Of a stretch of 64,000 bases of DNA, positions 1 to 12,544 are shown piece after piece. The notes under the pieces are model-generated. The model was not told where the DNA came from. It worked only from the letters and a program-made list of their open reading frames with translations, and searched no databases. Origin of the DNA: Eupeodes corollae (lineage: Eukaryota > Arthropoda > Insecta > Diptera > Syrphidae); contig NC_079149.1 in the NCBI RefSeq assembly GCF_945859685.1, positions 128,738,065 to 128,802,064 of the forward strand, written 5' to 3'. Within the stretch, counting starts at the first letter, position 1, and each line of letters begins with the position of its first letter. The position numbers were made by a program, and so were the translations under genes.

Positions 1-329
1 CAGTTATATCTTCGTTGAATAAATGGACGTCATTTTGACGTTTTAGAAAATTTTAAATTTTTCAATGATTCGTTTTTTGACCACAACTTTTCTTAAATAA
101 AATTAAAAAAAGAGGCTGAGATGCGATCCACACTGATAACTTCCTATCCCGTCTGTCGATTTGTCTTGCTTATAAGTTTGTAGGTTTTAGTGTTATGTTG
201 AAAAAGTTGTTAATTGAATTATTCTTAAACATTTTTTAAATTACCAACAATAGCATTTCATAAATTTGTACGAATTGAATGAATGAAATTAAGTTGAGAG
301 ATATCAAGAACCGAACTCCAATTTTTACC

Positions 330-1400
330 AAATTTGCGTACTATTTTTTATGAAAAAACATACAGTTGGATTCTTATAAAAAAAACTACTGAACATCGAA
401 AACAATATTTTCTACTAATATTTACACTATTTCAAATTTTTAAAAAGCTATTTTTGTCAAAATCAAATTTTACCAACTTTTTTTTAATTTTGTTTTTTAG
501 GTTTTTATTTTTTGTAAAAAAAACTGTTAATTCGATTTTTCTCAAAATTTGACTGAATGTTGACAACAATATTTTTTGAAAGGTAAAAGTAGCTTAAAAC
601 CAATATCTCAAAGTTTTGAAAAGATATTTGAGTCGTAAATAAATTTTTATAAACGTTTGTTAAATTTTCTTTCAAGTTTTTATTTTTTGTAAAAAAAACA
701 GTCAATTAGAATTTTTTTAATTTTACTGAATGTTGACAATATTTTTTTAAAAGATAAAAGTAGTTTAAAGCCAATATCTCAAAGTTTTGAAAAGATATTT
801 GACTCAATAATCAATTTTTACCAACTTTTATTAAATTAGTTTATTAGGTTTTTATTTTTTGTAAAAAAAACACTGTCAATTCATTTTTTCTCAGAATTTT
901 GTCGAACGTTGAAAACAATATTTCTTATAAGTTTAAGTTAAGTGGCAGCCATAATCTCAAATTTTTTAAAAGATATTTGCGTCGAAAATAAATTTTTATT
1001 AATTTTTGATAAATTTTCTTTCAAGTTTTTATTTTTTTTGTAAAAAAACGGTCAATTGGATTTTTCTCAAAATTTAACTGAATATTAACAACAATATTTT
1101 TAATAGATAAAAGTAGTTCAAAGCCAGTATCTTAAGGTTTTGAAAATAAATTTGAGCCAAAAATCAATTTTTGCCAACTTTATTATTTTTTTGTTTAGGT
1201 TTTTATTTTTTTTATAAAAAACACTGTCAGTTCGATTTTTCCCAAAATTTTACCAGATGTTAAAAACTTTATTTTTCGTTCCCCAAAATTGTTTTAAAGA
1301 TAAAATCACTTTGAATTGTTATAATTTTCGAGGTGCAACATTTTTTTTGTCAGTTCTTTTGATTTATAAAAAAACCGTTAATTGGATTTTTTTTAAAAAA
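330..1400. repeat. Tandem satellite, ~175-bp monomer, about six divergent units
   Basis: A shared anchor (GTTTTTATTTTTTGTAAAAAAA or a close variant) recurs at about 500, 678, 848, 1025 and 1198, giving a period of 170-178 bp. Each unit then carries a CTGTCAATTCGATTTTTCTCAAAATTT-type stretch and an ATCTCAAAGTTTTGAAAAGATATTTG-type stretch. Weaker units lie at about 330 and 1345. The spacing was read by eye. The open frames here are low-complexity Phe/Lys translations and were not called as genes. Confidence 0.8.
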
Positions 1401-3640
1401 AAATATACTTTTTTAGTATCACGCTTTAGCGTTTCTAGGGTTAACCAAAATGTTCACCTTTTTTTAAACTGCTATGGTAAAAAAAAAAACCGCCCACGCA
1501 GTTTTCTTGAGAGCCCTTTTTGCATCTTTCTCCCTTTTTATTTGTTAAGCAAAATTTATTTAAAGTCGATATCTCTACTGGTTCCTGAGCTATCGACAGC
1601 GAAAAAAACGTCGCGAACGTAGGTATGGGCATACAAACGTACGAACACACGCACGCACAGACATCTTTCTAAAAATCTTTTATTTCGACTCTAGGGACCT
1701 TAAAACGTCGAGAAATGTCAGCATTTTCCATTTGACAAATCAGACGCATTACAATAACTTTCGATGGGAAGTTAATAATAAGAAGTTTGATTCAAAAGAT
1801 CCTCTTTATCATCAATTATTAAAGGTTTACAAAAGTAAGTTAACAAAATTAAAAAAAAAACTCTTAAATATTCCAACTAACCTAAATATAATATTTTTCG
1901 TGTTAATTTTCATAAAAAGATGCTTGACTTGGTAACACAAATTTCCCACCCACTTTTTCAAAAAAAAAAACTCCAAACTCATGAATTTATTTAAATTTCG
2001 CATGTCCTTTTACCTCCTTGAAACGTGCCAAATAATAATGTTTCCTTCTCAGTATAACACATAATTCATTATCATATTTTCCAATTCAAAAAACAACAAA
2101 GAAAAAGAAAGCCAATCTTCCCTTTTACCCTTAACAACCAATCCCACCATGAGTTTAAAAGAAAAGCAACAATAACAATAAGTTCCTTCGAGAAAAACAA
2201 AAATAAAAAAAAAATAAAAAGGAAAAATAAGGAAACGCCTTATGCTTTCCAGTTCGTTGCAGTTACATAACCTATTTCTTTTTATGATCACCCATCGCAC
2301 CAACCTTTAACTACCCTCAACTTCAACCTCAACCTCAACCTACTCCCTAAAGCCTTTGCATGATGATGCTTACACAATAAAATAAATTGAAATGAATGTA
2401 ATACAAATAAAAATCATTATTTTTCCTCCTTCAATCCTCCATCCTTCTTCTTCGTCGTCGTCGTCCTTTTTCTGATGTTATTTCTTATTTAAAGATTGAT
2501 TATGGTCTCTTAAAAACCAAAAGGAAATATCTTAGAAGACATCAGTTCTTTTTCTTCCTCAATTACACAGAAGAAATAACCATTAGAATACTATAAACTA
2601 TTCCCATCAAACTTATATGACTGAAAGGTACCACCGACCGAGCCGGCTTTATGATGATCAATTCGTCTTCATTATAAACATATCCATCAGTCATATGAAA
2701 ACCTCTCGAATTCATTCCTTACTTACCTCTCGAAAAGGAAAAACTCAATTAGTAAGATAGATGTATCCTTTCCCCAGTTATCGGTTGTTGCAAGTCCTCC
2801 TGGGGTTCCACAATCACCCAAGAAATGTTTCAAACCCGGAAAACTTCACCAACATCAATAAAAACAACAACCATCAAAATTAATCCTTTGTTTTATCCTT
2901 ATTTTCCTTTTTTCCTTTCCTTTTTTATTTTGATGAGATGTAGAATAAAATAGGATACACAAAAAAAGCTACTTGGCCGCCATCACTTTTGTATATGTTT
3001 CATTAAAATTACTCACTTTTTTATTTTTTAACCGAGTTGCACTTTGTAAAAAAAAGGCTCCTCTTGAGAGCTCGAAACAAAAAAAAAAAAGGACTTCACA
3101 CTATCATCTGCATCTCATTCGAGGATGAAACTGATGATGAGGTTCACTATAGACTTTTGTTTTTATTTTAATAAAATATAAAATATCCTTTTTTCTTCTC
3201 TTTTTGTTGTTGTATTCAGTTGAAGTAAAGGACAAAAGGAAGATAAAAAACAAAATTCACACCGCAGAAACTAAGAGCAAGAAGGAAGAAAATCCTTTCT
3301 ACATATATACACTCTTGGAGTAGGTATATCGAGAGTATAGGTATAAAGTTTGCCGCATCAAGGTACTGACTACTAATTGGGATGGGTGGGGTCTTTTTTC
3401 CACTATTTTTCTTCTTTTTTTTTCTATATCAGAGCTAGTTGGTGTTGGGGTTAAACTTTTGTTGTTTTTCCATTCAAAATAAAAAAGGATTTTTAATCCT
3501 TTGTCTTTTTTTAATTAAAATTTATTTAAAAAAAAAAAGAATTTTTTATCAAAGAATAAAAATCAATATATTATTGTTTTGCTAATTTGGCAGCACTTTT
3601 TTAAGGGTTTGTTTAAACTATTATAATTTTTAGTTTTATT
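1401..3640. other. Noncoding AT-rich stretch, no gene seen
   Basis: After the satellite comes a unique block (about 1400-1735) with a run of ACGAACACACGCACGCACAG, then AT-rich DNA with poly-T/poly-A tracts and a short AACCTC repeat near 2320-2340. No open frame here resembles a protein. If the kinase gene continues past the left edge, this is intronic. Confidence 0.55.
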
Positions 3641-3744
3641 TTATGGTTTATGCTAAGTTTAATTATTTTTTATTTGTAAGGAAAGAAAATTTATTTTGCG
3701 GAAGGAGATTTGATGAAAATGCAACCGTTACCGAGTGTATACAC

Positions 3745-4480
3745 CGTAAAACCAAAGCAAACTCTATGATGGCGGCCGGCGCCGGGACAGTGAACCCTTC
3801 TTCTATTTCTCTGTATTTTTTTTCTCTCACTCTCTCTCTGGCTCTCTATGAAAATCTCTCTCAGTGTAAGGGTGTTCTTTTGGGGGATGGGGTTGGTTTT
3901 TCCTGAGATTTTTGTATACTTTTCCCGGTTTCTGTGGTGTAAAAGTTAATAACACCGGAAAATACTTTTGCTGAATAGTCTCTTTTTTGTCAATTCAGCT
4001 CTCTCTCTCTTCAGAGATTTCTCGAGAGAGAGGGAGAGAGAGAGAAAATGAGAGATTAAATCAGGTTTTGTTATCCTTTTAAAAGATTAGGGGAGACTTT
4101 TTTGCCTAGATTTGATATTTTCGAGGGTTCGTAGTTTGTTTCGTCCTTTCGTTGATTTGTTTGGGTTGGTTATGTACAAGTGGTTACGTTGGGTAGTTTG
4201 GAGTTTAGAGGAGGGTTGTGTCGGTTTTTTCTCGCTGTTTGTAGGTTTGATACACTTTGACGCCGTTTGTTCGGCGCTGCTGTCTAGAATAACGGAATAA
4301 TAATAATAACAAAACAAATGAATGTTTTCCATATGGACTCGAATAGAAAATGGGGTTTTTTGGAGAGAGTGTTGTTAGTCACCTTCGAAATTAAAGTAGA
4401 AAGGGTGAATTTTGTTTTTCTTTCTTTTTTTTTAGAGTGAGACTGGTTGGGAGAGAGAAAGAGAGAAAGAGAAAATGAAC
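3745..4480. promoter_or_regulatory. GAGA-rich, locally GC-rich candidate promoter or regulatory element
   Basis: A short GC-rich island (GATGGCGGCCGGCGCC, about 3768-3783) holds an ATGGCGGC core like YY1/Pho sites. It is followed by CT/GA runs: CTCTCTCTCTCT at about 4000-4011, GAGAGAGAGGGAGAGAGAGAGA at about 4024-4046, and GAGAGAGAAAGAGAGAAAGAGA at about 4451-4473. Opposed CT and GA runs around 4000-4046 could form a hairpin. GAGA-factor and Pho sites together are typical of paused promoters and Polycomb response elements in flies. It could be an alternative promoter of the - strand kinase gene. This is inference; no transcript start is visible. Confidence 0.4.
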
Positions 4481-5281
4481 TGCGTAGAGTGCTTTTACGA
4501 CTTTTCATTATATTATGTTTCTGGATGTTATTGGGGAATTTGGATGCCTGTTGTTAGCGGTATTGTTAGCTGCGTTTTTGTTCCTTTTTGTAATGGGGGA
4601 CGGAAAGGTGATCGATGATCAGCCCCGTAGTAAAAAAAAAATATGTAAGTAGGATGGCTGGACATTTTTTAATGAACCGAAAGTATGATATTCAAAAGCA
4701 TTGAGATTGTGAGACGATATACGACGAACGATGAAGGGAAGGTAATGAGGTGAGGTGTTGATGTTATAGTACGTAGTTTGGTTGCGAGTGCGAGTGTAAC
4801 TATATATTGCTTGCGCTTGAGTAGAGACAGGAAACAATGAATGGGTGGTCTGGACATTATAGACATGGAGTGTTGGAGTCTTCAACCTTTTGTTTTTTTT
4901 TTATATTTTTAAATAACAAGGTGTAAGAGTTCATGTTTTGCTTTTATTTATTAAGAACGAGGGATGAAGGCGAAGATATAAGTTTATAGGTTCCTTGAAA
5001 CAAGTGTAATTAAAAATGTAAAGGAGGTATAAGAATGCAAATAAAGAACATAAATTAGAGCAGGTTTAGGTATTTATCCAGCAACTGTGGAAAACTAGAA
5101 GAAGAAGGCCAAAATAATCAATGTTAAATGTTAATGAATGTCTTATAGTTTTGTGTTTAAGGATGTACTGCACATATATGTTTGTTGGTTATATAATAAT
5201 CAAATGTACTTTGAGAAGTATTTTGCCTAACGTTTTAGAATTTCGGGACTTTTCAAAAAATTCTTATTATGTATGACATTA
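4481..5281. other. Noncoding, no gene seen
   Basis: AT-rich sequence without a credible coding region. The small open frames on the - strand at 4619-4885 overlap each other in two frames and show no domain. Confidence 0.5.
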
Positions 5282-5580
5282 ATGGCTGAATCACAAACAC
5301 GCTTTAGCTTCGGCTTCACCTGACGTTTACGAGTTCAGCTATAGGAATTTAATGCATGCTATCACAATGGAGCTTCGACCTCACGTTTTGTTAATTCTAA
5401 GGAAAAGAACGTAAGGTAATGTAATTTGACTCCAAACGTAAGCTCAAGGTCAATTATCTGAATATTTGCTTTGCATGACAGAGGGATGAAATAATAGAAA
5501 TGTCATTCAATGCAACTTTGAAGCAGGCCCACCGTAACGCAGACGAAGCCGAAGCTGAAGCGTGTTTGTGATTCAGCCAT
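5282..5580 (+). mobile_element. Palindromic MITE, copy A (full)
   Basis: The copy runs from ATGGCTGAATCACAAACACG to its reverse complement, with terminal inverted repeats of about 35 bp (…CACGCTTCAGCTTCGGCTTC), and is flanked by TA on both sides. The inside carries the family blocks TTCGACCTCACGTTT, GACTCCAAACG(T/G)AAGCTC and GAAATAATAGAAATGTCATTCAA. It has no coding capacity, so it is non-autonomous. TA flanks fit a Tc1/mariner-type source, but the superfamily is not established. Confidence 0.85.
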
Positions 5581-5582
5581 TA

Positions 5583-6137
5583 CTTAAGAATTGTTCGTAA
5601 TTTGAAAAATTTTAAGTGAATAATATCAAAGATATCGCTTAGATTAAATTTATGATAAAACTAAGGTTCGAGGTAACTTTGGCTATCATCTCAATAGAAA
5701 AAAAACTTAAAACTTACAAGGAACTGTAAAGAATTTTTAATGCATTACATTTTTTTATGGGTGAAATTTTATTTCCGAAAACTAATTATTGATAAATTGA
5801 CATTAACAAAGCGTCAAACTACTCGAAAAGGCAACTTTTCCAGTGAAATTACGTATCGAACAAATTATGATCGGTACAAAAATAGGTTAAAATTCGACCA
5901 CCTCGCGACAAATTGATTGTGTTCGGCATTTTGGAATCTTCGAATTAAATCGGACATTGACAGTTTTCTACCTTAGGTGTCATAGCATAGCAAACTGTCA
6001 TTCTGTCTGGATTGAAAACAGTTACGCTTCTATTCTTTTAAACATTTTTATTAATTTTACCAATTGTTGGTGTTTTCGATAGTAGATAAATGGCTATATT
6101 TGAATAATAACGTTCCTAAAAATGTATAAATATTTTA
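5583..6137. other. Noncoding, no gene seen
   Basis: AT-rich spacer between MITE copies with several TTGACAG/CTGTCA words (for example near 5955 and 5993). No coding frame. Confidence 0.5.
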
Positions 6138-6257
6138 ATGGCTGAATCACAATCACGCTTCAGTTTGTGACTCCAAACGGAAGCTCAAGCAACTTTGAAC
6201 CAGGCCCACCGTAACGCAGACGAAATCGACGATGAAGACTGTTTGTGATTCAGCCAT
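6138..6257 (+). mobile_element. Palindromic MITE, copy B (internally deleted)
   Basis: Both termini of the family are present (ATGGCTGAATCACAATCACGC at the left, GTTTGTGATTCAGCCAT at the right), but the element is only about 120 bp. The middle retains just GACTCCAAACGGAAGCTC and GCCCACCGTAACGCAGACGAA. Confidence 0.8.
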
Positions 6258-7594
6258 AAAAGCTTTGCTCGATTCTAAAAAGGATCCACTATCGAAAAAG
6301 GCAAATATTCCATTGGTATAATGACACTTGAAATGACAGCTGAGTTTGACAGGTGTCAAATATCAGCGCTGCTAGTATTAGAATACAAATAGTGTATTAT
6401 TTATAGAATGAACTATATTATTGACCTCTGAACTTCCTTGCCATTTTTCGAACTGTAGTGACTGGTGACATTTGGATTGGCATAAAACTTCATAGTTTCG
6501 TCAAATTTCTACATGCTATATTAATATTTCTAAAAATATTGAACAATTGAATAAAATAACAAATTTATTTTTTCTGGTTTTTGAATTCTATCATTCTCCC
6601 TTATTTTATTTGCCCTTTCACTATGTCTCCATTTTTTAAAAATGGCTCAACTCTCAATTTTGTCTGTAGTAAATTTTTTGTAGGTTATAATTTTTGTAAG
6701 TCACATTTTCAACTTTTGATTTAAAAAACATCCAACATTGAAAATGTTATCCTTTAAAGTCTTGATGTGAAAAAGAAATAAAAACAACATCATAAAGACA
6801 CCACCCCTGTTTAAAAGCCAACAAAAAGGACCTGGAACAAGTTTTGTTATTGCTGCATCCAGGAAAAGGATAATAAAAGCGATAAATAATAATAAAAATA
6901 AAAAAATTTTTCTTTTTGCGCTCTTGATTGATTTAGTGGTAGGTACGTCGTACATTTAACTATGGAAAGGGCTGTGATTCAAGACATGCGCTGTAAATTT
7001 TAATTTAGATTTGTAGATTTTGAGAGAAGATTAAAAGTGCTGAATACCAGGGATGTAATATTCTTATGACCAGTTTCTGATTTATCAATTTATGATGTTT
7101 TTTAATTTGCATTTTAATAAAAAATGTCAAATTTGACAGTAAGTCGATTGAAAATTATTCGGATAATAGCAAACTATCGAATAAAAATAAAAAAATGTTC
7201 AATATGATACAATAAATCCCATATTTCTGACATTCATAATAAAAATATCACTGTGAAGCGAAATGTCAAACAAGGAAACATCAATTTGAAATCCATATTT
7301 TATGTATATTTTTTTACACTTAAACATCTTAAAACGGAGTTCCCATGGGACTCTTTAAGTTAAGAGATACTCATTTTGACATTTCATTTAAAATATCTGC
7401 CTCACTTTCCTTCCGCTTTATTACTACAAAGTGCGAAGGAGATACAATGAGAAACGTGAAAATGAGTCTCTTCAAAAGAGCCAAATAAAAACTGTCTTAA
7501 GTTCATAAATATATATATGCCCTTAACTTTTTGGCAGAAGCATATAATTTCATGGTCGTATAAAAAGAAAACAGTAGTTTTATATTGAAGCATA
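6258..7594. other. Noncoding, no gene seen
   Basis: AT-rich DNA with recurring TGACAG/TGTCAAA words (near 6337, 6348-6358, 7124-7140, 7263). The - strand open frames at 6701-6955 and 7402-7593 have no recognisable domain. Confidence 0.5.
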
Positions 7595-7940
7595 ATGGAT
7601 GAATCACAAACACGCTTCAGCTTCGACTTCTTCTGCGTTACGGTGGTCCTGCTTCGATGTTGCTTTAAATGACATTTCTATTATTTCACCCTCCAAAGAG
7701 CAAATATTTTGTTTGTTGACATTTTTTTACAGTTGTTGAGCTGTCAGACAAAGCAAATGTTCAGATAATTGAACTAGAGCTTCCGTTTGGAGTCACATTA
7801 CGTTACATTACGGTCTTTTCCTAACGATTGTCAAATGAAAAGTGAGATCGAAGCTCCATTGTGATAGCATGCATTGAATTCCTATAGCTGAAACCTCGTA
7901 AACGTCAGGTGAAGCCGAAGCGTGTTTGTGATTCAGCCAT
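7595..7940 (-). mobile_element. Palindromic MITE, copy C (full, inverted orientation)
   Basis: Termini are ATGGATGAATCACAAACACGC and GTGTTTGTGATTCAGCCAT with TA on each side. The internal blocks run in the opposite order to copy A: the CTGCGTTACGGTGG and CAAAGAGCAAATATTTTG parts come first and the CTCACGTTT-type part last. The copy is therefore inserted in the other orientation. Confidence 0.85.
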
Positions 7941-8815
7941 TACACCGACACAACAAATTAATATTTTGACAGATTTTGAAAAAGGATTTATTCAATCTAT
8001 AACCCAACTTCCTGTTTGTAAGTGTTTTAATAAAAGAAGCTGAAGAAGAAAAGCTGTCAAAAAAGAAATACTAAGCTTTCCAATACTTTTTGGGTTTAAT
8101 TGCAATCTGACAGAACAGCTGATTTAGCATGATTTGTTATTTCGTGATCTTCTATCAATTCATCATCGTTAGACGAATTCGGTGAATAATTAAAAAATGT
8201 ATCGGATATGTTATTTTATAATAATTTTGGACCAAGTAATCTTAATTTTTGTCTGCTTTTTGTGAACACAGTGAAGTTGTGTTTATTTAATTATCCAAAT
8301 ATTCATCTATCAACCACGATATTTGAAACAGTCATTTGGAAAATTCAAACATATTGGTCAGGTTCAGACAACATAAGGAATTTCGTTTGCAGTCAGCTTT
8401 GAACGTACATTCTGACCAAGGCAACTAGTTAGTTTTTTAAGTGTCATACATTTCCAACTCGGAACTATAAGTAAACTCCACCTTTACCATGAATTTATGG
8501 TGCCAAAAACAATTGTTGTCAACAAAACACTTCTGAGAGAAGCTACAGGTCAATCAAGACTTGTACTTTGTGTTGTAAAAAAAATGCAACTTATTCATTT
8601 TCCAATTTGAAAAGGACAAAACATAAAATGGAATTTTGCGAAAAATAAATAAGTTACGAAGTTATAAAGTTAAGCTTTCAGTTGAATAAACAAGAAAAGG
8701 AAGCTGTCATTTTGACATAAGTGGGATTGACTTGAAAATAAGGTAGATTTTTCTTGACAAACTTTCCAATAAAGTTGCCTTAATTGGAAAACAATTTTTC
8801 GGCAGCTGGCCAATT
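7941..8815. other. Noncoding, no gene seen
   Basis: AT-rich spacer with several CTGTCA/TGACAG words. The + strand open frame at 8208-8402 shows no domain. Confidence 0.5.
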
Positions 8816-9136
8816 ATGGCTGAATCACAAACACGGTTTAGCTTCGGCTTTACCTGACGTTTACAAGTTCAACCATAGGATTTCAATGCATGCTATCACG
8901 TTTCGTTTGACAATCGTTAGGAAAAAAACCTGATGTAACGTAATGTGACTCCAAACGGAAGCTTTAGTTCAATTATCTGAACATTTGCTTTGTCTGACAG
9001 CTCAATAACTGTAAAAAAAATGTCAACAAACAAAATATTTGCTCTTTGGATGGATGTTATAATAGAAATGTCATTCACAGCACCCTCGAAGAAGGCCCAC
9101 CGTACCAAAGCTGAAGAGTGTTTGAGTTTCAGCCAT
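8816..9136 (+). mobile_element. Palindromic MITE, copy D
   Basis: ATGGCTGAATCACAAACACGG at the left and GTGTTTGAGTTTCAGCCAT at the right, with the same internal order as copy A. It contains the GTCAACAAACAAAATATTTGCTCTTTGGA block. The 63-residue - strand open frame across this block is a by-product of the repeat and recurs in other copies. Confidence 0.85.
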
Positions 9137-10065
9137 TAGTTACTAGGAACTTGCCTAACCTTTAAGTCCCTAATGTCATGTCGTCTGAACCTGTCATGAA
9201 GAACCAGCAACTTTAACATCGAACAAAAATATGACTTAAAACGTCATTCAAAATAGATAACAACAGTACTTTTGACATAAAAACAAATAAACGAAATAGT
9301 TGAACAATTTGCAAATAATGCAAAATGATATTGCTGTCAAATAAATACGAAAAAAATGTGTGTAGAAATGATGAGGGATTCAATTCTTGAAATATTTGTT
9401 AAGAATGGCTGCGTTCAATCTCATACTGATAGGCTATCCGGATACCTTTTTGTTTTTTGGTTTGTTTTACGTGTAAAATAACAGCTTAAATGTCAAAAAA
9501 AGGAATCCAAAGGTATCTAAGAATTGTAGGTTATCAAAAATATGCAAAATGTTAGTTGAAGTTGTATTTGCTAATATTATGTACATAATGGACGATGAAG
9601 AAGCTATTTGCCTCCGAAATTTCGCAATTTTCCGAGATTTCGCAATCAAATTATTAATCGTATTGAATTCCAATTGAGCTAAGAGGAAATTTAACATAGA
9701 TTGCAGTTTAAAGTCGTCTCTTATTTATTAAATTGCTACTCACCTATAAATTCATCATTAACTCTTAAATGTTTTATCTTTGACTTAGAAGCTTAAATAA
9801 ATTCTCTGCTTTTTAACAGCTGGAAGTTGTTTTTAATTTTTGACAGCTATCTCAATACAGCTATCCAACTCGTTCAACAAGGTATCTAAAAATCCACCTA
9901 TCCAAGATACCCTATCCAACAAGAGATTGAATATGAAATGCATAAGTCAATTTGCTGTCAAAACTGTCAAATAGAATTTTTAGGATTCGTTTTCTACTAT
10001 TTTTATCATACAACTTAAATAGGAAGGAAAGAAATTCAAATCTCATGAGAGATTTGACTTCTGTA
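9137..10065. other. Noncoding, no gene seen
   Basis: AT-rich DNA downstream (in the - strand sense) of the kinase exon, presumably intron. TGTCAAA/TGACAG words recur near 9330, 9838, 9952 and 9964. Confidence 0.5.
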
Positions 10066-10082
10066 GGGGGGGGGGGGGGGGG
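10066..10082. repeat. Poly-G run (17 G)
   Basis: Seventeen consecutive G on the + strand (C on the sense strand of the kinase gene), about 120 nt inside the intron from the exon donor. Runs this long are rare in AT-rich fly DNA and length-unstable, so the exact length may be a sequencing artefact. Confidence 0.8.
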
Positions 10083-10202
10083 TCGCCGGCTCAGATAAAA
10101 CTAGGTTATGTTAATAATCTGTTAGCCTTTCATTTTATATTAAATTTATTCTTTGTTAGTCGTGTTAGTTCTCCTCAAAAATCATCAACAACTCAAACTT
10201 AC

Positions 10203-10403
10203 CTCAACATTTTCAACGTCAAAATACGAAAGCGTTCGCTTTGTTAACTCAAACCATCTTTGTTTATAATTGACAGGTGTAAAACGTTTTTTATTTTGTG
10301 CCCGTTTAACCATCATACCACTTTTAACAATGTCATACAAACGTTCCGACATTTTATCCATTGTATTATTAAATTTTGAATTTCTAGAAAATTTTTTACT
10401 CAT
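10203..10403 (-). CDS. Btk29A: Tec-family tyrosine kinase, first coding exon (start of PH domain)
   Basis: A 67-codon exon starts at ATG 10403-10401 and ends at a GTAAGT donor (10202-10197). The peptide includes MSERLYDIVKSGMMVKRAQ and continues to YKQRWFELTKRTLSYFDVEN. This is the characteristic N-terminal PH-domain start of Drosophila Btk29A/Tec29, where vertebrate Btk/Tec bind inositol phospholipids. In the family, the PH and Btk zinc motif are followed by SH3, SH2 and a tyrosine kinase domain. None of these is found between this exon and the left edge, so the next exon lies beyond a >10.2-kb intron. The exon ends in phase 0. Upstream Met codons are limited to the chosen one and an internal Met at residue 15. 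In Drosophila the protein acts in ring-canal growth and epithelial signalling. The assignment is strong by motif similarity, but only this exon is visible. Confidence 0.88.
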
Positions 10404-12544
10404 TTTTTCAAAATTTTTGTTTTTCTTCTTAATTTATATTTTTTTTTATTTTTGTTTGTCTTTTTCTTTTCCTTGCAAATTAATTTTTGTATCTTTTTGT
10501 TTAAATGGTATTAAGTTGCATTCCGATGGTTAATTTCTATAAAAAATATAATTTACAATCAATTATTGATAGACAGACATAAGAAGGAAAAATAGATGGA
10601 GAAGCAGAAGTAGAATAAAAGTCAAGCAAGATTGAATTTTATTAAGAAATGTAAGACTCTTCGTTGTTGAAGAAATTAAAAAGAATCGCCTTGCCTTCCA
10701 TTTAATTGACACCACTCTACTTATACTCAACTTAACTCTAAAATGACGCACGAGGCACACTCAATTCAATTAGCGGTTTTCTTTCTTTAATTCAATTTTT
10801 AAATTATTATTATTCTTTTGGATTGACTTGGCATAATGTTGGCACACTATATACACACATTCTCTGTCTCATCTCAAGATACCTTCCAAGACCAGTTCTC
10901 AAGGACGTTTAATTCCAAGCCAATCCGAGAGTATAATAAATTCAAGCTTTTTTTTCTCTAGCGAGCTCTCGAGTTGTCTCTCTAAACACGTTAACGATCA
11001 AAGACAAACGACATATATCTAAAAAGACAACAACGATGCCAAAGCTATCTCCTACGAATACAAAGTGTGGCCGGTCGGTGGTGTGATTGTTGCTGGAACT
11101 AGAACAACCCATTAACCAAACGTCTCCATAGCTACAGCTACACTCATGGCTTCATCAAAAGCATCATAAATAGAAACAACAACTTCTTGGCGTTAACTAG
11201 TTTTAATTGTGATTCATCCGGTTCGGTTGGATTTGGATTGGACAATATTTTAACAGACAGACCACCGCCACCGCTGCTCCCGATCCCAATCTCGATACTT
11301 CACAAACTCTTCTGCCGATCTCATCTCATCATAATTTTAAAAGCGTTGAGTTCTTGCACACATGATTTGATTTAGCATAATTATTTAATTTAATTTCTAG
11401 CTATGCGTGTTAAGACAAGTCATGGAATGAGAACAGCCTACGGAAGCATAATAAAAATCAAAAAGTCTGTCTTAAATAAAACAATAATAAAAAAAAGGTG
11501 GGAAGCACCACCATAAGACGGCGGCGGCGGCCAGCGGGGACCATAGTGACCAAAACAAAAAAGTGAGTGAAAAAATACCATTAAAGTGTGGTCAAGCTAA
11601 ATTTGTTTTATTTTTACAGTTTATTCACGAATTGTTGTGGTTTTTCGTAGGAGGTCTTTTATGCCGCATCAGCCGCATCCATTGTGGCTGTGTGAATTTG
11701 AATTAAGCTCTAAAATGAAAAACCGTTGACTATGGGGAGCAACTTGGAGAGTCATCAATTTCTGTGGGCGGCGGCAAGGTGATAGATTGAAAAAAAGTAT
11801 TTTAGTTTTCAGCGAGCGGTCACACGATGGCTTTGGGAAGAAATGACAGGTTTTTTTCAAGACATTGATGACACAAGAACTTAGTTACATAAAAAAATGT
11901 TCATTTGACTTATTAGAGTGACAATTTTATGACACCAAGAGTTGGATGGACCAATTTAAAGTAAAAAATTATTAAACGCGTTTTAAATGTAGTGAGTCAC
12001 TCTTTGGACTTTTTTCCGTAAATAGACATCTATAACGTGGAATCACGAGCCTGTTTTATGTATTTTTGGGTTTTTAAACAAGATTGATTGAAGTTTTTAT
12101 GGAGAGGCTGGAAACAATTTTTGGACTTGTTTGATGTTAAAAATATTTAGGGTCACACATTTTTGAGGACTCTATTTTAGTTAAAACTAGAACAGGTTTT
12201 TTAAGATTCATACGGTGGGGTCCTCTCGAAATACCTAACTTATATATTTTAATGATTTTGATGATAGGACATTTTAGGAAGCTATACCATAACTTTCTTT
12301 AGCTTATTTCTTTATATTTATTTTAAATTTGTGTAGGACTATTATTTCTTTTGTACTTTTTTTAATAGATGAAATTTCAAACCCTTGTATAAAGTAAATT
12401 CCTGAAAAGCCAGTAATTATAATAAGAGCCAGAGCCCTCAAGAAACTTAATTGAAGATATTAATAAATTCTTTTAAATTTTTTAAAATATTAAAATGGAA
12501 CTTTTTATTGGAAAACCCTGTATTAGAAATTAATTTATATTTTA
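10404..12544. other. Presumed 5' region of the kinase gene; no coding gene seen
   Basis: Noncoding DNA upstream of the kinase first coding exon. It includes a ACACTATATACACACATTC stretch (about 10842-10860), a GAGCTCTCGAG patch near 10960 and a GC-rich GGCGGCGGCGGCCAGCG patch (about 11520-11536) compatible with a promoter or 5' UTR. No splice-linked coding exon was recognised. Confidence 0.35.
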
